64,000 bases of DNA, from the NCBI GenBank assembly GCA_963844255.1, contig CAWJNP010000010.1:28083-92082 (forward strand), written 5' to 3'. The notes under the pieces were generated by a model. It was given only the letters and a program-made list of their open reading frames with translations, was not told the DNA's origin and searched no databases. Shown here one piece after another: positions 20,243 to 29,205 of the stretch. Each line of letters begins with the position of its first letter. Positions within the stretch are counted from its first letter, which is position 1. The translations under genes and the position numbers were made by a program. The stretch comes from SZAS-79 sp963844255. Its GTDB lineage: Bacteria > Pseudomonadota > Gammaproteobacteria > Burkholderiales > SG8-39.

Positions 20243-23200
20243 TGCGGACACTGAGGCGCGACGCTGAACGACGCGCACGAAAAGGTAACCAGGGTGGATT
20301 GACCGGGCGCAAGGGCGGGCGCGCAATCGGGCGAGCGCCGTTGCGCGAACCCCGGTTGATCATCGAGAATCTCGAGCCGCGCTTCCTGCTCTCAGGCGAG
20401 GGCATCATCCTGCCGCCGCCTCCGTCCCAGCAGGAGCAGCAAGCGCCGATCCAGATGCCCGCGGCGCAGGTTGCAAACCAGTTCGTGCAGCCGGCAATCA
20501 ACATCGCCCCCGACCTCGCGGCGTTCGGCGGCAAGACCGCGGAGAAGCAGGTCAACGAGATCGTCTTTGTCGACGCTGCGGTCGAGGACAAGCAGTCGCT
20601 CATCAACGCGGCCCTGCAGGCGCGTCCCGGCCAGAATGATCCGGCGCAGGTGGAAGTCGTCGTGTTGGACGGCGCGCGCGACGGTGTCGAGCAGATCGCG
20701 GCCTGGCTCAAGGGCTACGAGGGCCTCCAGGCAGTGCACGTGATCAGCCACGGCGACGCCGCTGCGCTGCGGCTCGGGCTGACCACGCTCGATCCGACCA
20801 ACATCGATGCCTACCGCGACCAGATCGCCTCCTGGGGCGCGTCGCTCTCCGCAGACGGCGACATCCTGCTGTACGGCTGCGATGTGGCGGCCGGCGCACA
20901 AGGGGAGTCGTTCGTCCAGAAACTCGCGCTGTACAGCGGCGCGGACGTCGCGGCGTCGGTCGATCGGACCGGTGCCGCCGCCCTGGGCGGGAACTGGGTC
21001 CTGGAGGCGCATACCGGCGTGATCGATGTCGCGTCGCTTTCGGATGCGCAGTACAACGGCCTCCTGGCACTCGATGCGACGACGCTGCAGCTGAATGCGG
21101 CGCTGCGGACACAACTGCTCTCGGTGCTCGACAAGATCGACGTCACTGCGAGCGAGGCGTTGAAGGACGTCCTCGTCAACACCGACCTGCCCGGACTCGG
21201 AAAGAGCGTCAACGAGCTGATTGGTCTGGACAGCAATAGCGGATCCACAACCACCATCGCCTTCTTCGGCCTCAAGACGGCCGCCAACTCCTACTTCACC
21301 ACCAACGGCAACGCCTCGACGCTGACGGGCCTGGCCTCAGCCCTGCAGACCGCAATCAACACGCAGGTCGCGGCCGCCAAGACGGTGTCGGGCGATGCAA
21401 CGCAGCCATGGACGGTTGCCGTCACGCCGTCGTTTGATCCGACTGCAGCGGAAGTCGTGGCCGGACTGAAGATCAAGATCGACCTGAATGACTGGACCAA
21501 GTCCGCGCTCGTGTTCTCGAACATTACGGACGCCGGCACGTCGCTCACCCTGGTCGCTTCGGGGACCCTGACCAGCGTAGCAAACCTGCACTTCGATTTC
21601 GACGCCGGCCTGACGGTGGCGGGCGTGACCGGCGCGACCAATGCGGCGACAGCCCTGACCGGCGCCTCGGCCACCGACAACGGCAGCTGGTTCCGCGTCA
21701 ACAAGCTGGAACTCGACACGCACCTGACCGGGACCACGTTCGACCAACGGGCCGGTATTTCGGTTTCGCTGCTCGATGCAAACAATAGCGACCGTCTCGG
21801 CCGCATCACGCTGAACGACTTTGCCGCACTGAGCGGCAGCACCCTGGCGGCCAAGGCCGCCAGCGCGCTCGACGTGACGCAGATCGCGAGCCTGTTTGGC
21901 ACCGATGGCTCGGATCATGTCATCACCGGAAAGCTGAGCACCGGGGCGCTTGCCGCAAACGTGTTCGACGATGTGACGCTTTCCGCGACCGACAAGACCA
22001 ACCTGGCCTCGGCCTTCGCAATTGCCACCGCGACCCTGTCGCGCCTCGATTCGACGGACGCCAACGGCAACATCGCGATATCGGCGCTTGGCCGGACGCT
22101 CCCACTGGCGGATGTGTCCACACTCGGCCTTCTGGCGCTCAACGACGGGCGTACCTTCAGCGATGTGCTTGGCTTTCGCACGCCGCAGAACACGACGGTG
22201 CTGGCGGACTATCTTGCCGCCACCACTCTCGTTGCCGGCACGCCGAAGGTCAGCGGTCTGCTCGACTACATGCGGCAGTACCTTTCGGGCACAGGCGTCT
22301 ACAGCGGCCTCGAGGCGATGATGTCGGCCTCGGCCGCAGCGAGCGCGATGAATGTCGTGGCGACCGGCGCGACCGGAAATTTCGCACTGAACTTCAGCCT
22401 CAAGCTCGACCGGCGTTTCATTGCACGCTTCACCTTTAACGACAACCTGTCGGACGTAGGCATCAACTGGTTGCCGGGCGAGGGCATCAAGCTGAAGCAG
22501 GATCTTCAGTTCGATACGGTGTGGACGGCATCGTCCTCCGCCAGCGTCGACGTCAACACGCTGACGGTGCAGGTGCAGAGCGACGGCCACCAGCTCGACG
22601 CGGGCGTCGTGCTGGGCGCGCTGGAGGCCCGTGCCGTTGGAACATTGGTCTTCGATACCGGCGCGATTGCGCTGAGCGTCAACGGCGCCAGTCCCGTGAC
22701 CTCCGGCGCCGCAGCAAGCGCCAGCTTGTCGATCACCGGCACACCATCCGTCACCGCCGCCGCCGATTTCGACATCGTCGGCAAGATCGGAACCACGGGT
22801 TTCGAAGCGCTAGTCAGCCGCGTGACGACCGACACCACGACCGGCGAGCTGGTCATCACCACGTTGCCTGCGGTCAGCGGGGCCGTGATCGACACGAAGG
22901 GAACCAAGGCCACCGGAGACGACACGGTGACCCTCTATGGCAACGCGACATTTGCCGACGGAGAGCAGCTGTACGTGTCGCTCGACGGCAACCTTCACCT
23001 CGTCGTCAGCCGCAGCGGCTCGACCTACACCCCCACCGCCGGCGCCACCTATGATTCCGCATCCGCGAGCTGGACCTTCGAGACCGGCCGCAGCGACGCG
23101 CAACTGGTCGCGGCGATGATCGTCACGACGGGCGCGAGCGCGACGGTCAGCAATCTGCCCGTGATCAGCACCGTCACGGCGGGGACCGGTACCCGGGTGT

Positions 23201-25150
23201 TCGGCACGACCACGACACAGACCGGTAATTCGCTGGTCGTGACGGTCGATAGCATTGCCTACACCATCGTCGATACCGCCGGCAACGCGGTCAACGGCAC
23301 AGCCGGTGGCAACGACTACATCAGTTCCTACGCGGGCGGCAACTGGAGTGTGACCCTCGTCGGGGTGTCCAGCGTAACGTCGACTGCCGCGGCGTGGACC
23401 AACGCCGTTTCCGCGACCGTATCCGGTTCCGCGTCCAGGTCGTACCTGACGGTAACCGGCACCGCCGCGCTCGTGGCAAGCCAGTCGCTGATTGTCACCG
23501 TGGCGGGCACGGATTACACGGTGGTCAACACCACGGGCAGCGCGGTTGTGAACGGCAGCGGATACATCGGCGCGTACAGCGGCGGCGCTTGGTCGATCAC
23601 GCTCGACAACGTGAGCGCAGGCAGCCTGCCGGTCACCGCGCGCTGGTCGGACGGCACTGTAGTGACGACCGCCGTGGTGCGCTCGGTGAATACGAGCGGC
23701 GGCGGAGGAAACAAGGTGTTGGCCGGCACCGCGACGCTCACGGCCGGGCAGGCGCTCGAGGTAACGGTAACCAACTTGCTGCTGCCGACCACCTATGTGG
23801 TGCGTAGCGCCGCGGGCACCCTATCGAGCGGCGCGAGTTACGACGCCTCGACCGGCCTCTGGTCGCTGACCCTGGCCAGCGCCAATCTCCCCTCGACGGG
23901 GAGCGTCGCGGCGATGGTCGTCGGGAATAGGTCCACGCCTGTGGCCATGGCGACGCTGTACCCGCCCACGTACGCCTCCACGGGCACGGTTCCGACCGTG
24001 CTGGCCGAGACCACCGGCGACACTACGCCGACGATCTTCGGCACCACCACTCTGAGCACCGGCGAGACGCTGACGGTGTCGCTCTACAGCGGAACAGGGA
24101 CGGAGGGCGGAACGGCATTGGCCACTTACACGCTCGGCGACGGGAACCTCTCCTACGACAGCACCACCCACCGCTGGACGCTGACCGTACCGACGGCACT
24201 TGGGGCCGGCACCTACTCGGTGAAGGCGGCGGTCAAGCAGGTACCGCACGTCGAAGCCATCGTTGGCGCCGGCAGCACTTCGCTCGATCCGAACGGCGTG
24301 TTGTTGAGCAGCGTGACCGATGCCGCGGCCGTGACGCTCAGCGACTTCGACAACCTGCGCAAGTTCGCGAGCATCGATTCCGCGACGCTGAACGGCATGC
24401 TCACCGACGTAGGCAACTACCTCGTGCGATTGCGCGACTCCGGCCAGTTCGATGCCGTGCTGCCCTATACCGACCTGACGCTGGGCAAGACGATCGACTT
24501 CAGCGCGATCGTCAACCAGGTGACCGACGAGCAGCTGGTCGGCGTGCTGACCTCGGGCATCGCCGGCTCGAACGCCGTGTCGCCCGTGCTCACCAAGGAC
24601 GTTTCTTTCGACCTCATCTTCTCCCGGCCGGGCGACGCGCGCAATTCGCTGGTCACGGTCACGGTGCTTGCTTCGGAGACTGCATCCTTCACGCATATCG
24701 ACCAGCTCGCCGCGCTGATCGACTTGAAGCTTGCCACCGGCTATGGCGGCCTGCTCGCGTGGACGCAGGGCGACGGCACGGTGCCGGGCACCGCAGTGGC
24801 CGAGGTGAGCGAAACCATCAAGGGCGGCAGTTCGTACGGTAACGGGACGAGCAATGAGGCCCAGAATATCCTGCTGCACGCCAGCAGCGGCACATTCACC
24901 CTGGGTTTCGGAAGCGCGGTCACCGGCCCGATCTCGGTCTTCGCGACCGCCGCCCAGGTGCAGAACGCTCTCGAGACACTGTCCACGGTGGGGCGCGGCA
25001 ACGTGGTGGTTGTCGGCACGCCCAAGCACTACAGCATCGAGTTCGTCCATGATCTCGCGGGTCAGGACCTGGCGCCGCTCTCGGTGGCATTCCAGAATGC
25101 CACCCATGGCGGTGCGCTCGACGTCGTGGCGAGCAATCTGCTGGTGTCGC
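20233..25150 (+). CDS. Giant LEPR-XLL/DUF4347 protein, truncated at a sequence junction
   Basis: About 1640 residues are present before the frame runs into unrelated antisense sequence near 25150. The ATG at 20233 has AGAGGAGA seven bases before it; an in-frame GTG at 20212 is less likely. Residues 1-40 are very basic. Residues 47-54, LEPRFLLS, are the LEPR-XLL signature of large secreted proteins. About 105-270 is a DUF4347 domain with VHVISHG (His173) and LLYGCDVA (Cys216). After a long beta-rich region come Ig-like repeats (about 22918-24240) and a C-terminal GTFTLGFGS...VQNALETLS module. The C-terminal repeats and secretion signal expected of such proteins are missing because of the break. 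Probable type I-secreted surface protein. Confidence 0.85.
22918..24240 (+). repeat. Array of five divergent Ig-like protein repeats
   Basis: Within the giant gene, units of about 85-100 codons start near 22918, 23200, 23460, 23727 and 24030. Each has the pattern G-T-x-T-L/Q-x3-[QE]-x-L-x-V-[TS]-V, a YD/YIxxYxGGxWS strand and a TAxW or AMV end, for example TATLTAGQALEVTV and TTTLSTGETLTVSL. They look like bacterial Ig-like adhesin domains. Confidence 0.6.
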
Positions 25151-25260
25151 TTCTGCCCGTGGATCTTGATCAGGATCGGCGTGTTGGCCGACATGTAGAC
25201 GTCCGAGGCCTGCTTTTCGGCCATCAGCCGAAGCACGCGTTCCATGTTGCCGCCGCTCAT
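25150..25260 (-). pseudogene. pilU: 5' fragment of pilU (type IV pilus retraction ATPase)
   Basis: The minus-strand start at 25260 reads MERVLRLMAEKQASDVYMS after MSGGN, then PILIKIHGQ, the clear N-terminus of PilT/PilU retraction ATPases in Burkholderiales. After about 36 codons the homology stops abruptly and the frame enters the antisense of the giant gene; the ATPase core is absent. GGAG sits nine bases before the ATG and dapD ends 26 bases upstream. I read this as an intact gene cut by a misjoin rather than natural decay. Confidence 0.8.
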
Positions 25261-25286
25261 GTCTGGCTCCTGTGTTGGGGGCGGGC

Positions 25287-26105
25287 TCAGGCCCGCAGCA
25301 GGTCGTTGATGCTGGTCTTGGCGCGTGTCTGCGCGTCGACCTTCTTGACGATCACGGCGCAGTACAGGCTGTACTTGCCACCGGCCTTGGGCAGGTTGCC
25401 GCTGACGACGACCGACCCGGCAGGGATGCGGCCGTAGCTGATCTCGTCCTTCTCGCGGTCGTAGATCGGCGTGCTCTGGCCGACGTAGACCCCCATGCCG
25501 AGGACGGAGTTCTCCTCCACGATCACGCCTTCGACGACCTCGCTGCGCGCGCCGATGAAGCAGTTGTCCTCGATCACCGTCGGGTTGGCCTGCAGCGGCT
25601 CGAGCACGCCGCCGATGCCCACGCCGCCCGACAGATGCACGTGCTTGCCGATCTGTGCGCAGGAGCCCACGGTCGCCCAGGCATCGACCATCGTGCCTTC
25701 GTCGACATAGGCACCGATGTTCACGAAACTGGGCATCAGCACCACGTTCCTGGCCAGGTAGCTTCCGCGCCGGGCCACCGCTGGCGGCACGATGCGCACG
25801 CCGCTGGCGCGCACGGCGGCTTCGTCGATATGAGAGAACTTGGTCTTGACCTTGTCGAAGAAGGCCAGGTCACCGGCGCGCATGAGCTGGTTGTCGTTGA
25901 GTCGGAAGCTCAGCAGGACCGCCTTCTTGACCCACTGGTTGACCGTCCACTGCCCCACGCTGCGGCGCTCGGCCACGCGCAGGCGGCCGGCGTTGAGATC
26001 GGAGATGACCTTGTCCACCGCGTCGCGCACTTCGGGCGAGCTGGTGGCCGTGATGCTCGCGCGCCCTTCCCAGGCGATGTCGATGAGTTCTTGCAGTTGG
26101 CTCAT
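25287..26105 (-). CDS. dapD: Tetrahydrodipicolinate N-succinyltransferase
   Basis: Lysine/diaminopimelate pathway: succinylates tetrahydrodipicolinate using succinyl-CoA. The 272 residues (E. coli 274) consist of an N-terminal helical domain (MSQLQELIDIAWEGRASI) and a left-handed beta helix of hexapeptide repeats (VVLMPSFVNIGAYVDEGTMVD, VGSCAQIGKHVHLSGGVGIGG). The end AGGKYSLYCAVIVKKVD is typical. The start ATG at 26105 overlaps the dapC stop by one ATGA, showing translational coupling. Confidence 0.97.
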   Translation of the reverse strand: MSQLQELIDIAWEGRASITATSSPEVRDAVDKVISDLNAGRLRVAERRSVGQWTVNQWVKKAVLLSFRLNDNQLMRAGDLAFFDKVKTKFSHIDEAAVRASGVRIVPPAVARRGSYLARNVVLMPSFVNIGAYVDEGTMVDAWATVGSCAQIGKHVHLSGGVGIGGVLEPLQANPTVIEDNCFIGARSEVVEGVIVEENSVLGMGVYVGQSTPIYDREKDEISYGRIPAGSVVVSGNLPKAGGKYSLYCAVIVKKVDAQTRAKTSINDLLRA

Positions 26106-27298
26106 GGCGTGAGTTCTCGGGTGTACGCAACGATGCGCTCGGCGGCTTCCAGACATTCGTCGATGCCTGCCACCAGTGCCAGACGGATGCGGCCTGCGCC
26201 CGGGTTCAGGCCATGGGCCTGCCGCGCCAGCAGGCTGCCGGGCAAGACGGTGACATTGTATTGACCGAGCAGGCCCAGGGCGAAGGCGATGTCGTCGCCG
26301 CCCGGCACGCCTGCCCAGAGGTAGAAGCCGGCGTCGGGCAGCGCCACGTCGAGCACTGGGGCGAGCATCGGCGTGACCTGGTCGAACTTGGCGCGGTACA
26401 GGGCCCGGTTGTCGGCCACGTGCGCTTCGTCCGACCAGGCGGCCCGGCTGGCCTGCTGGACCAGGGGGCTCATCGCGCTGCCGTGGTAAGTGCGATACAG
26501 GAGAAAGGCCTTGAGCAGATCGGCATCGCCCGCGACGAAGCCCGATCGAAGCCCGGGCACGTTCGAGCGCTTGGACAGGCTGGTGAAGGCGATCAGGTTC
26601 CTGAAGTCGTTGCGCCCCAGGCGCCTTGCGGCTTCCAGGCTGCCGAGCGGGGGCTCGTCCCGGAAGTAGATCTCCGAGTAGCACTCGTCGCTGGCGATGA
26701 CGAAGCCGTGTCGGTCCGACAGCGCGAAAAGCTGCGCCCATTCCGCCAGGGGCATCACGGCTCCGGCTGGATTGCCGGGCGAACAGGTGTACAGCAGCTG
26801 AGTCCTCGACCAGGTGGCGTCGTCGATGGCGCGCCAGTCGGCAGCGAAATTCCGGGCCGGGTCGCTGTTGGCGAAGGCCGTTTCTGCCCCGGCCAGCAGC
26901 GCGGCGCCCTCGTAGATCTGGTAGAAGGGATTCGGGCAGACCACGGTGGCGCGCGGTCGCGTCGGGTCCACCACCACCTGGGCCAGCGCGAACAAGGCCT
27001 CGCGCGACCCGTTGACCGGCAGCACCTGGGTCGCCGGGTCCAGCACGACGCCGTAGCGCCGCTGCACCCACGCCGCCATCGACTCGCGCAGCGACGCTTC
27101 ACCGCGCGTGGGCGGATACACCGACAGGCCCGCCATCGCGCCCTCGATGGCCTGCATCACGAGAGCTGGTGCCGGATGGCGCGGCTCTCCGATGCCGAGG
27201 TTGATCGGCTTCAGGTTCGCGTTCGGTGCGATGCCTTCGGTCAGGGAGCGCAGTCGCTCGAAGGGGTACGCGTGCAGCCGTTGCAGCAACGGATTCAT
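26102..27298 (-). CDS. dapC: Succinyldiaminopimelate aminotransferase
   Basis: PLP enzyme making N-succinyl-L,L-diaminopimelate, the step after DapD. The 398 residues match the betaproteobacterial DapC family. It starts MNPLLQRLHAYPFERLRSL; fold-type I motifs include NLGIGEPRHPAP, CSPGNPAGAVM, the aspartate in ASDECYSEIYF and the PLP lysine in SLSKRSNVPGLRSGF, with arginine in GRIRLALVA near the end. The frame is open upstream through zapA only because of a frameshift there. It overlaps dapD by 4 bases. Confidence 0.95.
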   Translation of the reverse strand: MNPLLQRLHAYPFERLRSLTEGIAPNANLKPINLGIGEPRHPAPALVMQAIEGAMAGLSVYPPTRGEASLRESMAAWVQRRYGVVLDPATQVLPVNGSREALFALAQVVVDPTRPRATVVCPNPFYQIYEGAALLAGAETAFANSDPARNFAADWRAIDDATWSRTQLLYTCSPGNPAGAVMPLAEWAQLFALSDRHGFVIASDECYSEIYFRDEPPLGSLEAARRLGRNDFRNLIAFTSLSKRSNVPGLRSGFVAGDADLLKAFLLYRTYHGSAMSPLVQQASRAAWSDEAHVADNRALYRAKFDQVTPMLAPVLDVALPDAGFYLWAGVPGGDDIAFALGLLGQYNVTVLPGSLLARQAHGLNPGAGRIRLALVAGIDECLEAAERIVAYTRELTP

Positions 27299-27351
27299 CG
27301 GTCGATTATCCCGGGTGTGTCCGCTGGCACGCCCGCGCCGCCGGCCGGGGC

Positions 27352-27658
27352 CTAGAGCAGCAGCCCGTCGTCCTGCAGGGCACCGTCGATGCGGTGCACC
27401 AGTGCGTCGACGTTCGACGGCGCGGCGCATCGGACGAGCTGTCGCGTCAGGCGCCGCCGGGCGCTCGGCCAGCTGGTAGGCCAGGTTCAGCGCCGCCAGC
27501 ACCGCGATGCGCTCGCGGGCCTTGACCTTGCCGGCGTCGCGGATGGCGCTCATCTCGCGGTCGACGGCCGCCACGGCAGCCAGCAGCGATTCCTCGCCGC
27601 CGTCGGGGCAGCCGAGCATGTAGCTCTGCCCGAGGATCGTGACTTCGATCTGCTTCAT
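27352..27658 (-). CDS. zapA: Cell division protein ZapA, with a +1 frameshift
   Basis: ZapA bundles FtsZ filaments at the Z ring. The start at 27658 reads MKQIEVTILGQSYMLGCPDG, the conserved ZapA N-terminus, through ARERIAVLAALNLAYQLAE. One extra base in the GGG at 27459-27461 shifts the frame. Removing it gives RRRRLTRQLV and the family-like end VDALVHRIDGALQDDGLLL before TAG at 27352-27354, for about 101 residues. The start overlaps the upstream coiled-coil gene by 4 bases. No 6S RNA is seen downstream; dapC begins 53 bases away. Confidence 0.85.
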
Positions 27659-27861
27659 GTCGCTCCCGGTCGTCCTGCCGGCAGGCGGGCCAGCAGGGTG
27701 TCGATGCGCGTGCGCGCGGCCGTCAGGCGGGAGCGCAGGCTGTCGCGCTCGCTGCTCACGGCGCCGAGCTGCTGCTCGAGCAGCGCGTGCGCGCGCTTGA
27801 GCTCGTCGTGGCGCAGCACCAGTCGTTCGACGCGTTCGGCCAGGTCTTCCAGCGTGGACAT
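27655..27861 (-). CDS. ZapB-like small coiled-coil protein (TIGR02449-type)
   Basis: A 68-residue, almost entirely helical, charged protein (LAERVERLVLRHDELKRAHAL, LEQQLGAVSSERDSLRSRL) with heptad leucines. Small coiled coils of this type precede zapA in many beta- and gammaproteobacteria and are thought to join the Z ring like ZapB. The start at 27861 (MSTLEDLAERV) is the conserved one; its stop overlaps the zapA ATG (ATGA). Confidence 0.8.
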   Translation of the reverse strand: MSTLEDLAERVERLVLRHDELKRAHALLEQQLGAVSSERDSLRSRLTAARTRIDTLLARLPAGRPGAT

Positions 27862-27870
27862 GGTGTGGCG

Positions 27871-28519
27871 TCACTCCCTGCGCGCGATTGTAGGCGGCCG
27901 AAGTCGCAGCAGGCGCGCACGCTGCAGACGCTCGCAGCGCGGCTTGCGCGCCAGGCAGACGTAGCGGCCGTGCAGGATCAGCCAGTGGTGGGCGTCGACG
28001 CAGGTAGCGCGCCGGCACGCGCCGCAGCAGCGCCTGCTCCACCGCCAGCGGGTCCTTGCCCGGCGCCAGGCCGGTGCGGTTGGCGACGCGGAAGATGTGC
28101 GTGTCGACCGCCATCGTCGGCTCGCCGAAGGCGACGTTGAGCACCACGTTGGCGGTCTTGCGGCCGACGCCGGGCAGCGCCTGCAGCGCCTCGCGCGTGC
28201 GCGGCACCTGGCCGCCATGCTGTTCGACCAGGATGCGGCAGGTCTGCGATCAGGTTCTTCGCCTTGGTGCGGAACAGGCCGATGGTGCGGATGTGCTCGG
28301 TGACCGCCGTCCAGGCCCAGCGCCAGCATCTTCTGCGGCGTCGGCGCACGCGCGAACAGGGTGCGCGTGGCCTTGTTGACGCCGACATCGGTGGCCTGCG
28401 CCGACAGCAGCACCGCGACCAGCAGCTCGAACACGCTGGTGTACGCGAGCTCGGTCTGCGGCGCCGGGTTGGCCGCCGCCAGCGTGGCGAAGAAGGGCTC
28501 GATCTGCCTCGGCCTTCAT
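27871..28519 (-). CDS. nth: Endonuclease III, with about six indels
   Basis: Base-excision repair glycosylase/AP lyase for oxidised pyrimidines. The protein can be read only by hopping frames: MKAE(Q)IEPFFATLAAANPAP, FELLVAVLLSAQATDVGVNK, TEHIRTIGLFRTKAKNLI, the helix-hairpin-helix LPGVGRKTANVVLN with catalytic Lys, AVDTHIFRVANRTGLAPG and YVCLARKPRCER leading to the 4Fe-4S cysteines. Extra bases are inferred near 28508, 28308, 28244, 28000 and 27928, and a missing base near 27900. All conserved blocks survive, so sequencing error is far more likely than decay. It overlaps the rnfB end. Confidence 0.85.
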
Positions 28520-29198
28520 GCGCCGCCCTCGCTCGCGGCGCGCGCGGGCGCGCCGCAGCGCGGCCTCGATCACGGCGCGCTTGCGCTCGAGCGCGGCCGG
28601 GTCGGTGTCCTGGGTGTGGGCCGGCAGGTCGGCCAGCTTGGCCGCGGCCTTGGCGGCCAGGCGCTCGTCGTTCTCGCGTCTGCGCGCGCTCGGTTCGGAA
28701 GCGGTGGAAGGCGTAGCGCTCCGCGCGCCTCGTCGGCCTGCGCCGCGCTCCAGGCGGCCCAGCCGGTGTCGCTCGCCGGTCACCGGGCACCATCGCGATG
28801 CAGTCGACCGGGCAGGCCGGCACGCACAGCTCGCAGCCGGTGCACTGGGCGTCGATCGACCGTGTGCATGCGCTTGCTGGCGCCGACGATGCAGTCGACC
28901 GGGCAGGCCTTGATGCACAGCGTGCAGCCGATGCACCAGTCCTCGTCGATGACGGCCAGCGCGCGCGGACCTTCGCCGCCGCGATCGGGTCGAGCGGCTT
29001 GACCGGCACGCCGGCGACGTCGGCCAGGCGGCGATGCCTTCGGCGCCACCGGGAGGGCAGCGGTTGACGTCGGCCTCGCCGTCGGCGATGGCCTGTGCAT
29101 AAGCTGCGGCAATCGGGGTAGCCGCATCGGGTGCACTGGGTCTGCGGCAGGGCTGCGTCGAGCGCGTCGACCAGCGAGGTCAGGGTGACATCGCTCAC
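28516..29198 (-). CDS. RnfB-like electron-transport ferredoxin, with several indels
   Basis: A ferredoxin-type protein of about 225 residues related to RnfB/RsxB. Starting at the GTG at 29198 (SDVTLTSLVDAL), it shows the [4Fe-4S] motif QTQCTRCGYPDC, then after frame hops AQAIADGEADVNRCPPGG, PVKPLDPIAAAKVRA, and the two-cluster domain WCIGCTLCIKACPVDCI and CTGCELCVPACPVDCI. A basic helical tail follows (ERKRAVIEAALRRARAR). At least six indels are needed. Its end overlaps nth, the usual betaproteobacterial rnfB-nth pair; no other rnf gene is nearby, so the partner is unknown. Confidence 0.8.
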
Positions 29199-29205
29199 CC
29201 CCCGA

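Noticed and set aside
25151..25437. C-terminal part of the giant ORF after the junction
   Set aside because: It is the reverse strand of pilU and dapD, not real protein sequence; the true C-terminus is not in this window.
27299..27351. A 6S RNA gene after zapA
   Set aside because: Many betaproteobacteria have ssrS there, but only 53 bases separate zapA and dapC, too short for it.
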